Positions 25,993 through 33,557 of a stretch of DNA of 64,000 nt are shown piece by piece. Origin of the DNA: Chitinophagaceae bacterium (lineage in GTDB: Bacteria; Bacteroidota; Bacteroidia; Chitinophagales; Chitinophagaceae); assembly GCA_017307755.1 (NCBI GenBank), contig JAFKGQ010000010.1, positions 372,001 through 436,000 of the forward strand, written 5' to 3'. The notes under the pieces are model-generated. The model was not told the origin of the DNA. It saw nothing but the letters and a program-made list of their open reading frames with translations, and searched no databases. Both the position numbers and the translations under genes were made by a program. Numbering within the stretch: position 1 is the stretch's first letter; each line of letters begins with the position of its first letter.

Positions 25993-26089
25993 AGGATTAT
26001 TAAATGGGAAACCTCTATCTCCCTCCAAGTTGATAACCGGTTTCCATTGCAATCTGAACGGGGAATGCGCTAACATTTCCCGTTTTTTT
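25993..26089 (+). ncRNA. Candidate cis-antisense RNA opposite the fecR-susC junction
   Basis: The plus strand here ends in an intrinsic terminator (26057-26089) although no plus-strand gene precedes it. TACATTTA (25979-25986) resembles a -7 element and would start an RNA near 25993, giving about 100 nt antisense to the susC 5' leader. The -33 element is not evident. The same layout recurs at 60120-60228. Cis-antisense RNAs repressing SusC operons are described in Bacteroides (DonS group). Ends and existence are inferred. Confidence 0.3.
26057..26089 (+). terminator. Plus-strand terminator hairpin in the fecR-susC gap
   Basis: AACGGGGAATG (26057-26067) pairs with CATTTCCCGTT (26074-26084), 11 bp with one G-T pair, loop CGCTAA, followed by a run of seven T on the plus strand. 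On the minus strand, the direction of fecR and susC, the hairpin is preceded rather than followed by the T-complement, so it does not look like a terminator for them. The rest of the 145-base gap has no other recognisable feature. Confidence 0.65.
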
Positions 26090-26124
26090 GTCTTAATTAG
26101 TAGTGATGCTATTTTCAGCCACTA

Positions 26125-27246
26125 TTATTTCTCATATAATTCAATTTCATTCCCGTTGATTTTATAGGTGAAATTTGCAGTTAGTTGCAGGGCATCCAGG
26201 GCCTCCTGTACCGTCTCATGGGTGAAAGACCCTCCAAAATGATAGTTATAGAGATGCGTGTCCTTGAAAATGAACCTTACATTATACCAGCGTTCCATTT
26301 TCTCCGACAACTCTTTAAAAGAGTCGCCGTTAAATACCAGTTTGTTATACATCCATCCCGTCTCTACCTTCTCGCTGTCGGGAATATTTACAGGAATGCT
26401 GTTTACCGCCATATCCGCAAGGGCCGGCCTGGAGTGATGTATCAACGAATCGGCGGAATGGGTCGTCACTGGTAAAAGATGTTTGTTGAACACCAGCTTT
26501 TCATTGGGCTTAAGAATGACCCGGGGAGTGTTAGGATTGTCTTTCCGGGTGATCTCGATAGCTCCCTGAAGCAAGGTGGTTTCAATGGTGGGATCCTGAG
26601 GATAGGACTTGATGGTGAATGCTGTGCCCAGCACTTTTATTTCCAGGGAATCCGCGTGAACGATGAATGGTCGCTGAGGGTCTTTGGCAACGTCGAAGAA
26701 GGCTTCACCCTCCAGCTCAACTTCCCGGGTGGCGCTTTCCGTAAACTGTGCATATCGTAGTTTGCTGCTGGAGTTCAGCCACACTTTTGTCCCGTCGGGA
26801 AGTACCAGCTTTGTCCTGACGCCAGCCCTGGAAAGAACTTCTCCCGTCCTTCCCTGTTCCGCGGCTTTGGGGGTAAGCGTTCGCCTGGTTGTGGGTCGAA
26901 ACAGGAAGATCATAATTCCCAGCAAGGGAATAACAACGGCAGCCAGTACGGCGATCCGGCGAGGAGGGAGGTGGATTATCCTGCTTTTTTTCCCGTGCGT
27001 CTGACCGTCCGTCCCACTCCTCTTTATGAGCTTTAAAAAGCGTTGTTCCTGGTCATCACCGGGAGGCCCTTCACCGGCAGCATCAGCAACGGTATAAGCA
27101 GTAAAATAAGAATGGAGGATATCCAGTAAATACTGTTTATCGGGAGAATGTTCCAGCAATTGCTGCAGTTCTTCTACATCGGCAGGAGAAGCTTCACCCG
27201 ACAGACGCCGGGACATCAATACCCATAAGCGATTCTCTTTCATCAT
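26125..27246 (-). CDS. FecR-family anti-sigma factor
   Basis: The protein has about 373 residues from the ATG at 27246 (the next codon is also ATG). The frame extends 14 codons upstream but those residues lack family features. The N-terminal cytoplasmic part binds the sigma factor (MSRRLSGEASPADVEELQQLLEHSP). A single membrane helix follows (RRIAVLAAVVIPLLGIMIFLF, about 95-115). The periplasmic FecR domain (about 150-250) shows TKLVLPDGTKVWLNSSSKLRYA and GEAFFDVAKDPQRPF. The C-terminal DUF4974-like part ends the protein. It holds the ECF sigma factor encoded 62 bases upstream until SusC signals through its STN domain. Confidence 0.92.
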   Translation of the reverse strand: MMKENRLWVLMSRRLSGEASPADVEELQQLLEHSPDKQYLLDILHSYFTAYTVADAAGEGPPGDDQEQRFLKLIKRSGTDGQTHGKKSRIIHLPPRRIAVLAAVVIPLLGIMIFLFRPTTRRTLTPKAAEQGRTGEVLSRAGVRTKLVLPDGTKVWLNSSSKLRYAQFTESATREVELEGEAFFDVAKDPQRPFIVHADSLEIKVLGTAFTIKSYPQDPTIETTLLQGAIEITRKDNPNTPRVILKPNEKLVFNKHLLPVTTHSADSLIHHSRPALADMAVNSIPVNIPDSEKVETGWMYNKLVFNGDSFKELSEKMERWYNVRFIFKDTHLYNYHFGGSFTHETVQEALDALQLTANFTYKINGNEIELYEK

Positions 27247-27308
27247 ACAGCAGGCTCTTGTCCGTAAAGACAAAGAAGCGGGAAGCATCTACTAAAAGAA
27301 CCCTGAAA

Positions 27309-27911
27309 TTATTTTCGGAGGGGCTTTTTTTGAAGGGAGTAGCCAAGGTCGGCCTCCAGGGCAGAGGCGATCCGTTTGACGGCAATGGCCATTTGTACGT
27401 CGATGGTGTTCACGGATATATTCAATATTTCCGCTATTTCCTTATACCGCAGCCCATCCTCTCTCACCAGTTTGAAGATCATTTTACAGCGCGGAGGAAG
27501 AGCTTCTACCGCCGCCTGGATCTTTTTGTACATTTCCGCCGTGATAAGAATTTGTTCAGGGGTGACAGCGGAATCGTTCAATTCTATCTGGATATGGTCA
27601 AAAGGTTCCGTGATGCTCTCCCTTGCTTTTTTAGAGAGGTAGTTAAGTGCTGTATTCTTGGTAGCTGTATAAAGATAAACACGAAGATTTTGTATCCCCC
27701 GGGCATCCGCATGTTTCTGCCAGAGCTTCACAAAGACATCCTCCACTATTTCTTCCGACAGCTCGCGGGTCTTCACGATGGCGAAAGCAAAATGGAACAA
27801 CCGCTTGTAGAAAAGAACGTATACCTCCCGGAAGGCCGTCTGACGTCCTTCTGATATTTGCAGCAGTAGCTCCGGCAAATGTTCCCCGGAAAAAGGTTGT
27901 TCTTCTCTCAT
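27309..27911 (-). CDS. ECF-type RNA polymerase sigma factor
   Basis: The 200-residue protein has sigma region 2 (AFREVYVLFYKRLFHFAFAIVKTRELSEEIVEDVFVKLWQK, about 20-62) and region 4 (ALPPRCKMIFKLVREDGLRYKEIAEILNISVNTIDVQMA, about 136-174). It belongs to the Bacteroidota SusC-linked ECF group. It should direct transcription of the downstream susC-susD genes when FecR releases it. The gene diverges from paaA, with 139 bases between the start codons. Confidence 0.93.
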   Translation of the reverse strand: MREEQPFSGEHLPELLLQISEGRQTAFREVYVLFYKRLFHFAFAIVKTRELSEEIVEDVFVKLWQKHADARGIQNLRVYLYTATKNTALNYLSKKARESITEPFDHIQIELNDSAVTPEQILITAEMYKKIQAAVEALPPRCKMIFKLVREDGLRYKEIAEILNISVNTIDVQMAIAVKRIASALEADLGYSLQKKPLRK

Positions 27912-27952
27912 GATGTAGCAATCGACAGTGTGGCTGTCTCGTCGCCCTTATT

Positions 27953-27960
27953 CAAAGCTA
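27953..27960 (-). promoter_or_regulatory. -7 promoter element for the ECF sigma gene
   Basis: On the minus strand TAGCTTTG matches TAnnTTTG exactly. It lies 41 bases upstream of the sigma-factor ATG, predicting a leader of about 35 nt. No TTTG stands at the expected -33 position. Confidence 0.5.
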
Positions 27961-27988
27961 CGAAAAAAAATTTCAGCTGACGCCACCC

Positions 27989-28033
27989 TTACTAACAGTC
28001 GTTAGTTTGTTTCCAGAAAAAAAGGTATCTTTG
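27989..28033 (+). promoter_or_regulatory. paaA promoter with PaaR-like box 2
   Basis: ACTAAC-AGTC-GTTAGT (27991-28006) matches the core of the palindrome before the TetR gene at 19381-19402. TATCTTTG (28026-28033) is an exact -7 element, and the position 20 bases upstream of it (TTAG, 28002-28005) falls inside the right half of the palindrome. A bound repressor would cover the -33 region. Transcription would start near 28040, about 10 bases before the paaA ATG. Confidence 0.75.
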
Positions 28034-28050
28034 GCATGCAATTTTAGTCT

Positions 28051-28989
28051 ATGTCTGTACAGGACCTTGAAAAAATATTCCAGGATAAAATAGATGCAGA
28101 TATCCGCATCGAGCCGAAGGATTGGATGCCCGACGCTTATCGAAAAACGCTTGTCCGGCAGATGTCCCAGCATGCGCATAGCGAGATCGTGGGGATGCTA
28201 CCCGAGGCGAACTGGATCACGCGGGCCCCTACCCTTCGCCGGAAAGCGACCCTGATCGCCAAGGTACAGGATGAGGCCGGGCACGGACTTTATCTGTATG
28301 CCGCCACGGAAACCCTTGGTACGGGCCGGGAGGAATTGCTGGATCAGCTGCATACGGGGAAGGCGAAATATTCGTCCATCTTTAACTACCCTACCCTGAC
28401 ATGGGCGGACATGGGAGCCATTGGCTGGCTGGTGGATGGAGCCGCCATTATGAACCAGGTGCCCTTATGCCGGGCCTCTTATGGCCCCTACGCCCGGGCC
28501 ATGGTCCGTATTTGCAAGGAGGAAAGCTTTCATCAGCGGCAGGGTTTTGAGATCCTTTTGACACTCAGTAAGGGAAGTGAGGCGCAACGGCGGATGTGCC
28601 AGGATGCCATTGACAGGTGGTGGTGGCCATCCGTTATGATGTTTGGCCCCAATGATGACGCCAGCCCTCATACGGCGCAAAGCATGCAATGGAAGATCAA
28701 GCGTTTTTCCAATGACGAGCTGCGTCAGCGTTTTGTGGACATCTGTGCCGGCCAGGTAAAGATACTGGGCATGACCCTGCCCGATCCTGATCTTGTCTGG
28801 AATGAGCATCGGCAGCATTATGATTTCGGGGCCATCAACTGGGACGAATTCTGGAGTGTCATCAAGGGCAATGGCCCCTGTAATAAAGATCGGCTGGAGG
28901 CCAGGGTAAAAGCGCATGAGGAAGGGGCCTGGGTGAGAGAGGCTGCGCTGGCGCATGCGGAGAAAATGTCCCGAAAACGGGCCTCTTAA
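28051..28989 (+). CDS. paaA: 1,2-phenylacetyl-CoA epoxidase, catalytic subunit A
   Basis: The 312-residue diiron oxygenase subunit epoxidises the aromatic ring of phenylacetyl-CoA. Two E-x-x-H iron-binding motifs are visible: EAGH (75-78, in KVQDEAGHGLYLYAA) and ESFH (158-161, in CKEESFHQRQGF). Length and sequence agree with PaaA. It heads a plus-strand operon with paaB, paaC, paaD, paaG, paaI and paaY. A long inverted repeat covers the end of the gene, and three hairpins separate it from paaB. Confidence 0.97.
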   Translation: MSVQDLEKIFQDKIDADIRIEPKDWMPDAYRKTLVRQMSQHAHSEIVGMLPEANWITRAPTLRRKATLIAKVQDEAGHGLYLYAATETLGTGREELLDQLHTGKAKYSSIFNYPTLTWADMGAIGWLVDGAAIMNQVPLCRASYGPYARAMVRICKEESFHQRQGFEILLTLSKGSEAQRRMCQDAIDRWWWPSVMMFGPNDDASPHTAQSMQWKIKRFSNDELRQRFVDICAGQVKILGMTLPDPDLVWNEHRQHYDFGAINWDEFWSVIKGNGPCNKDRLEARVKAHEEGAWVREAALAHAEKMSRKRAS

Positions 28990-29055
28990 AAAATATAGCC
29001 CGTTTTCGGGAAAAATCTAATGATGGGCCTTCGGCCAACGAACCTGTGGTTCGTT
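28970..29055. repeat. 13-bp inverted repeat plus copy C of the hairpin element between paaA and paaB
   Basis: CCCGAAAACGGGC (28970-28982) and its perfect complement GCCCGTTTTCGGG (28998-29010) enclose the paaA stop codon. Then follow GGCC-TTC-GGCC (29026-29036) and AACGAACC-TGT-GGTTCGTT (29037-29055). The last hairpin is identical to one in the asd leader at 17550-17568. There is no T-run on the plus strand, so read-through into paaB is expected. An mRNA-processing or stability role is possible. Confidence 0.65.
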
Positions 29056-29095
29056 CTGGAAAAAATACGGTAAAAAAAGAGATTGCATAAATAAT

Positions 29096-29383
29096 ATGGC
29101 AGAAAATCAGTGGCCGCTGTGGGAAATATTTATCCGCAGCAAACAGGGCCTGGATCATAAGCATGTGGGCAGTCTGCACGCAGCAGATGCACAGATGGCT
29201 ATCGAAAATGCCCGGGATGTCTATACCCGCCGCATGGAAGGCGTCAGCATCTGGGTGGTGGAGAGCAAATACGTACATGCTTCCAACCCCGATGATGCGG
29301 CCAGTTTTTATGATCCCGCGAGTGATAAGGTTTACCGGCATCCGACCTTTTATGACCTGCCGGACGAATTAAAGCATATGTAA
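29096..29383 (+). CDS. paaB: 1,2-phenylacetyl-CoA epoxidase subunit B
   Basis: This 95-residue small subunit of the PaaABCE complex has WPLWEIFIRSKQGLDHKHVGSLHAADAQMAIENARDVYTRR (7-47), the family signature. It bridges PaaAC units in the complex. The gap of 106 bases after paaA is filled by the repeat element, unlike the tight spacing of the other genes in the operon. Its stop codon is followed immediately by the paaC start. Confidence 0.96.
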   Translation: MAENQWPLWEIFIRSKQGLDHKHVGSLHAADAQMAIENARDVYTRRMEGVSIWVVESKYVHASNPDDAASFYDPASDKVYRHPTFYDLPDELKHM

Positions 29384-30181
29384 ATGTCTTCATCAACACC
29401 TCTTTTGGAATATACCTTGCACCTGGCCGATGACGTATTGATCCTTGGTCATCGCAACAGTGAATGGACGGGGCACGGCCCTATCCTGGAGCAGGATATC
29501 GCCCTTTCCAACATTGCCCTCGACCTGATAGGACAGGCAAGGAATTTTTATCAGTACGCGGCGGGATTGGCGGGTAATGACAGCGGGGAAAGTATCTATC
29601 CGGCAGGGGGAGGAGGCGTCGTCACGGAGGACACGCTGGCTTTTCTCCGGGACGGGTGGGACTTCAGGAACAGCCTGCTGACGGAGCAGACAAACGGAGA
29701 CTGGGCAAAGACTATTTTGCGGCAGTTCTTCTTCAGCGCCTTCCAGGTTGACCTGTACGAGCAGCTGGCTGTGGGGAGAGATACAACGCTGGCCGCCATC
29801 GGGGCCAAAGCTTATAAAGAAGCCCTGTATCATCTGCGCTGGAGCAGCGAGTGGGTCATCCGGCTGGGCGACGGTACGGACGAAAGCCATCAACGGATGA
29901 AAAAGGCCCTGGAGGAATTATGGAAGTTCACCGGGGAGCTGTATATACCGGCCCCCTACGAGCGATGGGCCGCCGAAGCGGAGATTGGCCCGGACCTTTC
30001 ACAGCTGCGTGTCAGATGGAAGGAGCGGGTAAAAGAAGTATTTGACGAAGCAGGTCTGACCTATCCCGTGACAGAGTGGATGCAGACAGGCGGTAAGGAA
30101 GGTCGTCATACAGAGCAGCTGGGTTATGTTTTGGCAGAAATGCAATTCCTGCAAAGGGCCTACCCGGGATGCGAATGGTAA
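29384..30181 (+). CDS. paaC: 1,2-phenylacetyl-CoA epoxidase structural subunit C
   Basis: This 265-residue ferritin-like partner of PaaA shows YTLHLADDVLILGHRNSEWTGHGPILEQDIALSNIALDLIGQARN (about 10-54) and, later, EALYHLRWSSEWVIRLGDGT (about 145-164). PaaC keeps the diiron-protein fold but is non-catalytic and stabilises PaaA. The start codon directly follows the paaB stop (TAAATG), so the two are translationally coupled. Confidence 0.95.
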   Translation: MSSSTPLLEYTLHLADDVLILGHRNSEWTGHGPILEQDIALSNIALDLIGQARNFYQYAAGLAGNDSGESIYPAGGGGVVTEDTLAFLRDGWDFRNSLLTEQTNGDWAKTILRQFFFSAFQVDLYEQLAVGRDTTLAAIGAKAYKEALYHLRWSSEWVIRLGDGTDESHQRMKKALEELWKFTGELYIPAPYERWAAEAEIGPDLSQLRVRWKERVKEVFDEAGLTYPVTEWMQTGGKEGRHTEQLGYVLAEMQFLQRAYPGCEW

Positions 30182-30188
30182 ATGTCAG

Positions 30189-30701
30189 ATGGAAAACAAG
30201 CACGATAACACAACAGTCTCTGTCCAGGAGATCCGGGCGTTACTAAAGGAAGTGAACGACCCGGAAGTTCCCGTGCTTTCTGTATTGGACCTGGGTATCG
30301 TACGGGACATAAGGATAGATGGCGGGACAGTGGAAGTCATTATAACGCCCACCTATAGCGGTTGTCCTGCCATGGATATGATCCGTACGGAGATAAAAGC
30401 CGTGCTCGAGCTTCATGGTTATAAGGATGCCCGGATCACCACTGTACTTTCACCAGCCTGGACCACCGAATGGATGAGCCAGGAGGGAAAAGATAAGCTA
30501 AGGGCCTATGGCATTGCGCCGCCTACTCCCCTGCAGCAGGTGTGTCATACAAAGCTATTTCACCGGGAGGAGGCTATTCAATGCCCCCATTGCCATTCCT
30601 ATCATACCAGCCTGATCAGCGAATTTGGGAGCACCGCTTGTAAAGCGCTCTATCGCTGCGAGGATTGCAAGGAGCCCTTTGACTATTTCAAATGTCATTA
30701 A
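30189..30701 (+). CDS. paaD: PaaD, MIP18-family maturation factor for the epoxidase
   Basis: The protein has 170 residues from the ATG at 30189 (MENKHDNTTVS). The frame is open further back inside paaC but that extension is not family-like. It has an N-terminal DUF59/MIP18 domain (EIRALLKEVNDPEVPVLSVLDLGIVRDI) with TPTYSGCPAMDMI, and a C-terminal zinc-ribbon-like region with two CxxC-type pairs (CPHCHS, then YRCEDCKEPFDYFKC). PaaD is thought to assist iron-sulfur or diiron centre assembly in the PaaABCE complex. It starts 7 bases after paaC. Confidence 0.93.
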   Translation: MENKHDNTTVSVQEIRALLKEVNDPEVPVLSVLDLGIVRDIRIDGGTVEVIITPTYSGCPAMDMIRTEIKAVLELHGYKDARITTVLSPAWTTEWMSQEGKDKLRAYGIAPPTPLQQVCHTKLFHREEAIQCPHCHSYHTSLISEFGSTACKALYRCEDCKEPFDYFKCH

Positions 30702-30707
30702 TTACAT

Positions 30708-31484
30708 ATGTCTTCTATTTTATTTGAAATCCGTGATCAGATAGCCTTTATCACCTTGAACCGGCCGGAGAAGCTAAATGCCTTCAATCGGGAAATGGCC
30801 TTGTTGTTACAAAACAGGTTGGACGAATGCGCCAGTCTCCACGAAGTACGGGCGGTATATCTGACAGGGGCCGGCAAAGGGTTCTCCGCCGGCCAGGACC
30901 TCGCCGAGGTCGTAGACCCCCAGGGACCAGCCATGGCTCAGATCCTCAGCGAACATTACAACCCTATTATCACCCGTATCCGTCATCTTCCCAAGCCGGT
31001 GGTCGCCGCTGTCAGAGGGATAGCAGCAGGCGCAGGCGCCAATATCGCCCTGTGCTGCGATGTCGTCGTGGCATCGGCATCTGCGTCCTTTATACAGGCT
31101 TTTTCAAAGATCGGTCTTATACCCGACAGCGGCGGTACGTATTTTCTCCCCCGGCTGGTGGGCTGGCAGCGCGCCAGCGCCATTGCCATGCTGGGAGATA
31201 AGATCGTTGCAAGCGAGGCGGAAAGGATGGGTATGGTATACAAGATCTATGAGGATATCGATTTCGATGAAGCCTCAAAAGCATTGACAACGACCCTGGC
31301 CCGGCTGCCCACGCAAGCGCTTGCCTTTACCAAGCATGCGCTGAATTATTCTTCCGTCAACTCCTTTGAAGCGCAATTGCTGCTGGAAGATGAGCTACAG
31401 CAAAAAGCGTCGACTACCAGGGATTATAAAGAAGGGGTACAGGCTTTTTTGAATAAAAGACCGGCTAATTTTACGGGAGAATAA
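30708..31484 (+). CDS. paaG: Ring-1,2-epoxyphenylacetyl-CoA isomerase (PaaG-type crotonase)
   Basis: The 258-residue crotonase-fold enzyme converts the epoxide to oxepin-CoA. The crotonase oxyanion-hole loop is GKGFSAGQDLAEV (56-68). The second motif is AAGAGANIALCCDVVVA. FSKIGLIPDSGGTYFLPR (132-149) carries an Asp (140) in the place of the catalytic Asp of PaaG. The position in the paaABCD operon, 6 bases after paaD, supports this over a general enoyl-CoA hydratase. Confidence 0.9.
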   Translation: MSSILFEIRDQIAFITLNRPEKLNAFNREMALLLQNRLDECASLHEVRAVYLTGAGKGFSAGQDLAEVVDPQGPAMAQILSEHYNPIITRIRHLPKPVVAAVRGIAAGAGANIALCCDVVVASASASFIQAFSKIGLIPDSGGTYFLPRLVGWQRASAIAMLGDKIVASEAERMGMVYKIYEDIDFDEASKALTTTLARLPTQALAFTKHALNYSSVNSFEAQLLLEDELQQKASTTRDYKEGVQAFLNKRPANFTGE

Positions 31485-31499
31485 TATGTCCGCAAAGAA

Positions 31500-31928
31500 A
31501 TGTATAACATGAAAAGCAAAGCAACCAGGATCGTCGATGCCATGATGGAAAAGGATCATTTTAGTCAATGGCTGGGTATTGTACGGCTGGAGGAACGGGA
31601 AGGTTTCTGCCGGCTTCAGATGACCGTCAGACCTGAAATGTGTAATGGGTTTGGCATCGCGCACGGCGGCATCACTTATTCCCTGGCGGATAGCGCCCTG
31701 GCATTTGCATCCAACAGCAGGGGGAAACATGCGTTGTCGATAGAGACATCCATCTCTCATATCGTGCCATTGCAGGCGGAGGATGGGATCGTTGCTATTG
31801 CGGAGGAAAAGAGTTTTGGGAACAAGGTCGCTATTTATGAAGTGAGGATAGAAAGGGAAGAGGATGGAGAGCTGGTGGCCTTGTTCAAAGGGACAGTGTA
31901 TCGGAAAAGTATTGATTGGGAAGTGTAA
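31500..31928 (+). CDS. paaI: PaaI-type hotdog thioesterase
   Basis: This 142-residue hotdog-fold protein has the PaaI signature CNGFGIAHGGITYSLADSALAFASNS (about 50-75), which includes the catalytic Asp region. PaaI hydrolyses dead-end CoA thioesters formed in the pathway and so frees CoA. It starts 15 bases after paaG. A second in-frame ATG at codon 4 is an alternative start. Confidence 0.92.
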   Translation: MYNMKSKATRIVDAMMEKDHFSQWLGIVRLEEREGFCRLQMTVRPEMCNGFGIAHGGITYSLADSALAFASNSRGKHALSIETSISHIVPLQAEDGIVAIAEEKSFGNKVAIYEVRIEREEDGELVALFKGTVYRKSIDWEV

Positions 31929-31937
31929 TTTATTTTT

Positions 31938-32528
31938 ATGATCTATGAAGTTAAGGGATATAGACCGGTGGTGGATCCATCGGCCTTTGTTCATCCGCAA
32001 GCCGCGGTGACGGGCAATGTCGTCATCGGAAAAAATGTGTATGTTGGGCCCGGGGCCGCCATACGGGGCGACTGGGGCCGTATTGTTATCGCGGACGGCT
32101 GTAATGTCCAGGAGAATTGTACCATCCATATGTTCCCCGGTGTCACGGTATGGCTAAAGGAAGGGGCGCACATCGGGCATGGGGCGGTGATCCACGGGGC
32201 TGTGGTCGGAAGGAATTGTTTGATAGGTATGAACAGTGTTATCATGGATAATGTGCAGTTGGGGGAAGAGTGTATTGTAGGAGCTTTGTCGTTTATAAAG
32301 GCGGGGATGGAGATCCCAAGACGGAGTATGGTGGTGGGTAACCCGGGGACGATCATCAGGGAGGTCAGTGACGAGATGATCCAATGGAAGACGGAGGGTA
32401 CGTCATTGTACCAGGCGCTGCCCGGGGAAATGAGGGATAGCTGGGCCGTGTGTGAAGCTTTAAGAGAGGAGTTACCGGGAGGCTCCTCCGTTCCGGAGGA
32501 ACCACCCCAATATAAACCGTGGAAATAA
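31938..32528 (+). CDS. paaY: PaaY-type gamma-carbonic anhydrase/hexapeptide-repeat thioesterase
   Basis: This 196-residue left-handed beta-helix protein contains hexapeptide repeats (AAVTGNVVIGKNVYVGPGAAIRGDWGRIVI) and the three His metal ligands expected of the gamma class (NCTIHMF, then HIGHGAVIHG). PaaY proteins act as thioesterases or carbonic-anhydrase-like enzymes on CoA by-products of the pathway. It is the last paa gene of this operon. A -7-like TACCTTTG for obg follows its stop codon directly. Confidence 0.9.
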   Translation: MIYEVKGYRPVVDPSAFVHPQAAVTGNVVIGKNVYVGPGAAIRGDWGRIVIADGCNVQENCTIHMFPGVTVWLKEGAHIGHGAVIHGAVVGRNCLIGMNSVIMDNVQLGEECIVGALSFIKAGMEIPRRSMVVGNPGTIIREVSDEMIQWKTEGTSLYQALPGEMRDSWAVCEALREELPGGSSVPEEPPQYKPWK

Positions 32529-32544
32529 CTACCTTTGCACCCTT

Positions 32545-33546
32545 GTGGAAAAATCAAACTTTGTAGACCAGATCAGGATCTTTTGCCGCAGCGGGCACGG
32601 CGGCGCAGGAAGCAAACACTTCATGCGTACGAAGTTTAACGCCATGGCCGGACCTGACGGCGGGGATGGAGGAAGGGGAGGACATATCATCCTCCGGGGC
32701 AGCAAGCATTTGTGGACCTTACTGCATCTGCGTTATTATAAGAATGTGCTGGCAGAGAATGGCGAAGCGGGCAGCGGGAACAACTGCACCGGCCGTTTTG
32801 GTAAGGACATCATCATCGAAGTTCCCTTAGGCACCATCGCCCGGGATGAGGAGACAGGTAAGAAAGAAGCGGAGATCCTGGAAGACGGACAGGAGATCGT
32901 TTGGTTAAAAGGCGGAAGAGGCGGATTGGGTAATGCCAATTTCGCCACCCCGACCAACCAGGCTCCCGAGCATGCTCAACCGGGACTACCGGGCGTAGAA
33001 GGCTGGAAGGTACTGGAATTAAAGGTATTAGCCGATGTAGGGCTCGTAGGCTTTCCAAATGCGGGGAAATCCACTTTATTATCCGTCATCACGGCCGCAA
33101 GACCCAAGATCGCGGATTATGCGTTCACCACCCTTACCCCTCAGCTGGGCATGGTGGAATACAGGAATGGCCGGTCATTCTGCGTGGCCGACCTGCCGGG
33201 CATTATCGAAGGGGCCGCAGAAGGCAAAGGGCTGGGACACCGATTCCTCCGTCATATCGAAAGGAACCCCGTCCTGCTATTTCTCATCCCTGCCGACAGC
33301 AAGGACCACCGGGAAGAATTCCGCATCCTGGTAACAGAGCTGGAGAAATATAATCCTGAGTTGTTGCATAAACAATTCATTATCGCCATCAGCAAGTCGG
33401 ATATGCTGGACCAGGAGCTGAAGGAAGCGGTCGCAAAGGAGCTGCCGCCAAATATTCCGCATGTATTCATCTCCTCAGTGACGCAGCAAGGTATTACGGA
33501 ATTAAAGGATTTGTTATGGAAGGTGCTAAATGAAAAAACCTCTTAA
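32545..33546 (+). CDS. obg: GTPase Obg/CgtA (GTG start)
   Basis: The 333-residue protein has the Gly-rich Obg fold (about 5-160, SGHGGAGSKHFMRTK and GPDGGDGGRGGHIILRG) and a GTPase domain with GFPNAGKST (169-177), the switch DLPGIIEGAAEGKGLGHRFLRH and the G4 motif SKSD. It lacks the longer C-terminal OCT extension. It takes part in 50S ribosome maturation and stress control. I use the GTG at 32545 because no ATG lies near and FVDQIRIFCRSGHGG aligns with the usual Obg start. TACCTTTG (32530-32537) ends 7 bases before it, so the transcript may have almost no leader. Confidence 0.95.
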   Translation: MEKSNFVDQIRIFCRSGHGGAGSKHFMRTKFNAMAGPDGGDGGRGGHIILRGSKHLWTLLHLRYYKNVLAENGEAGSGNNCTGRFGKDIIIEVPLGTIARDEETGKKEAEILEDGQEIVWLKGGRGGLGNANFATPTNQAPEHAQPGLPGVEGWKVLELKVLADVGLVGFPNAGKSTLLSVITAARPKIADYAFTTLTPQLGMVEYRNGRSFCVADLPGIIEGAAEGKGLGHRFLRHIERNPVLLFLIPADSKDHREEFRILVTELEKYNPELLHKQFIIAISKSDMLDQELKEAVAKELPPNIPHVFISSVTQQGITELKDLLWKVLNEKTS

Positions 33547-33557
33547 ATTTTACCCAT

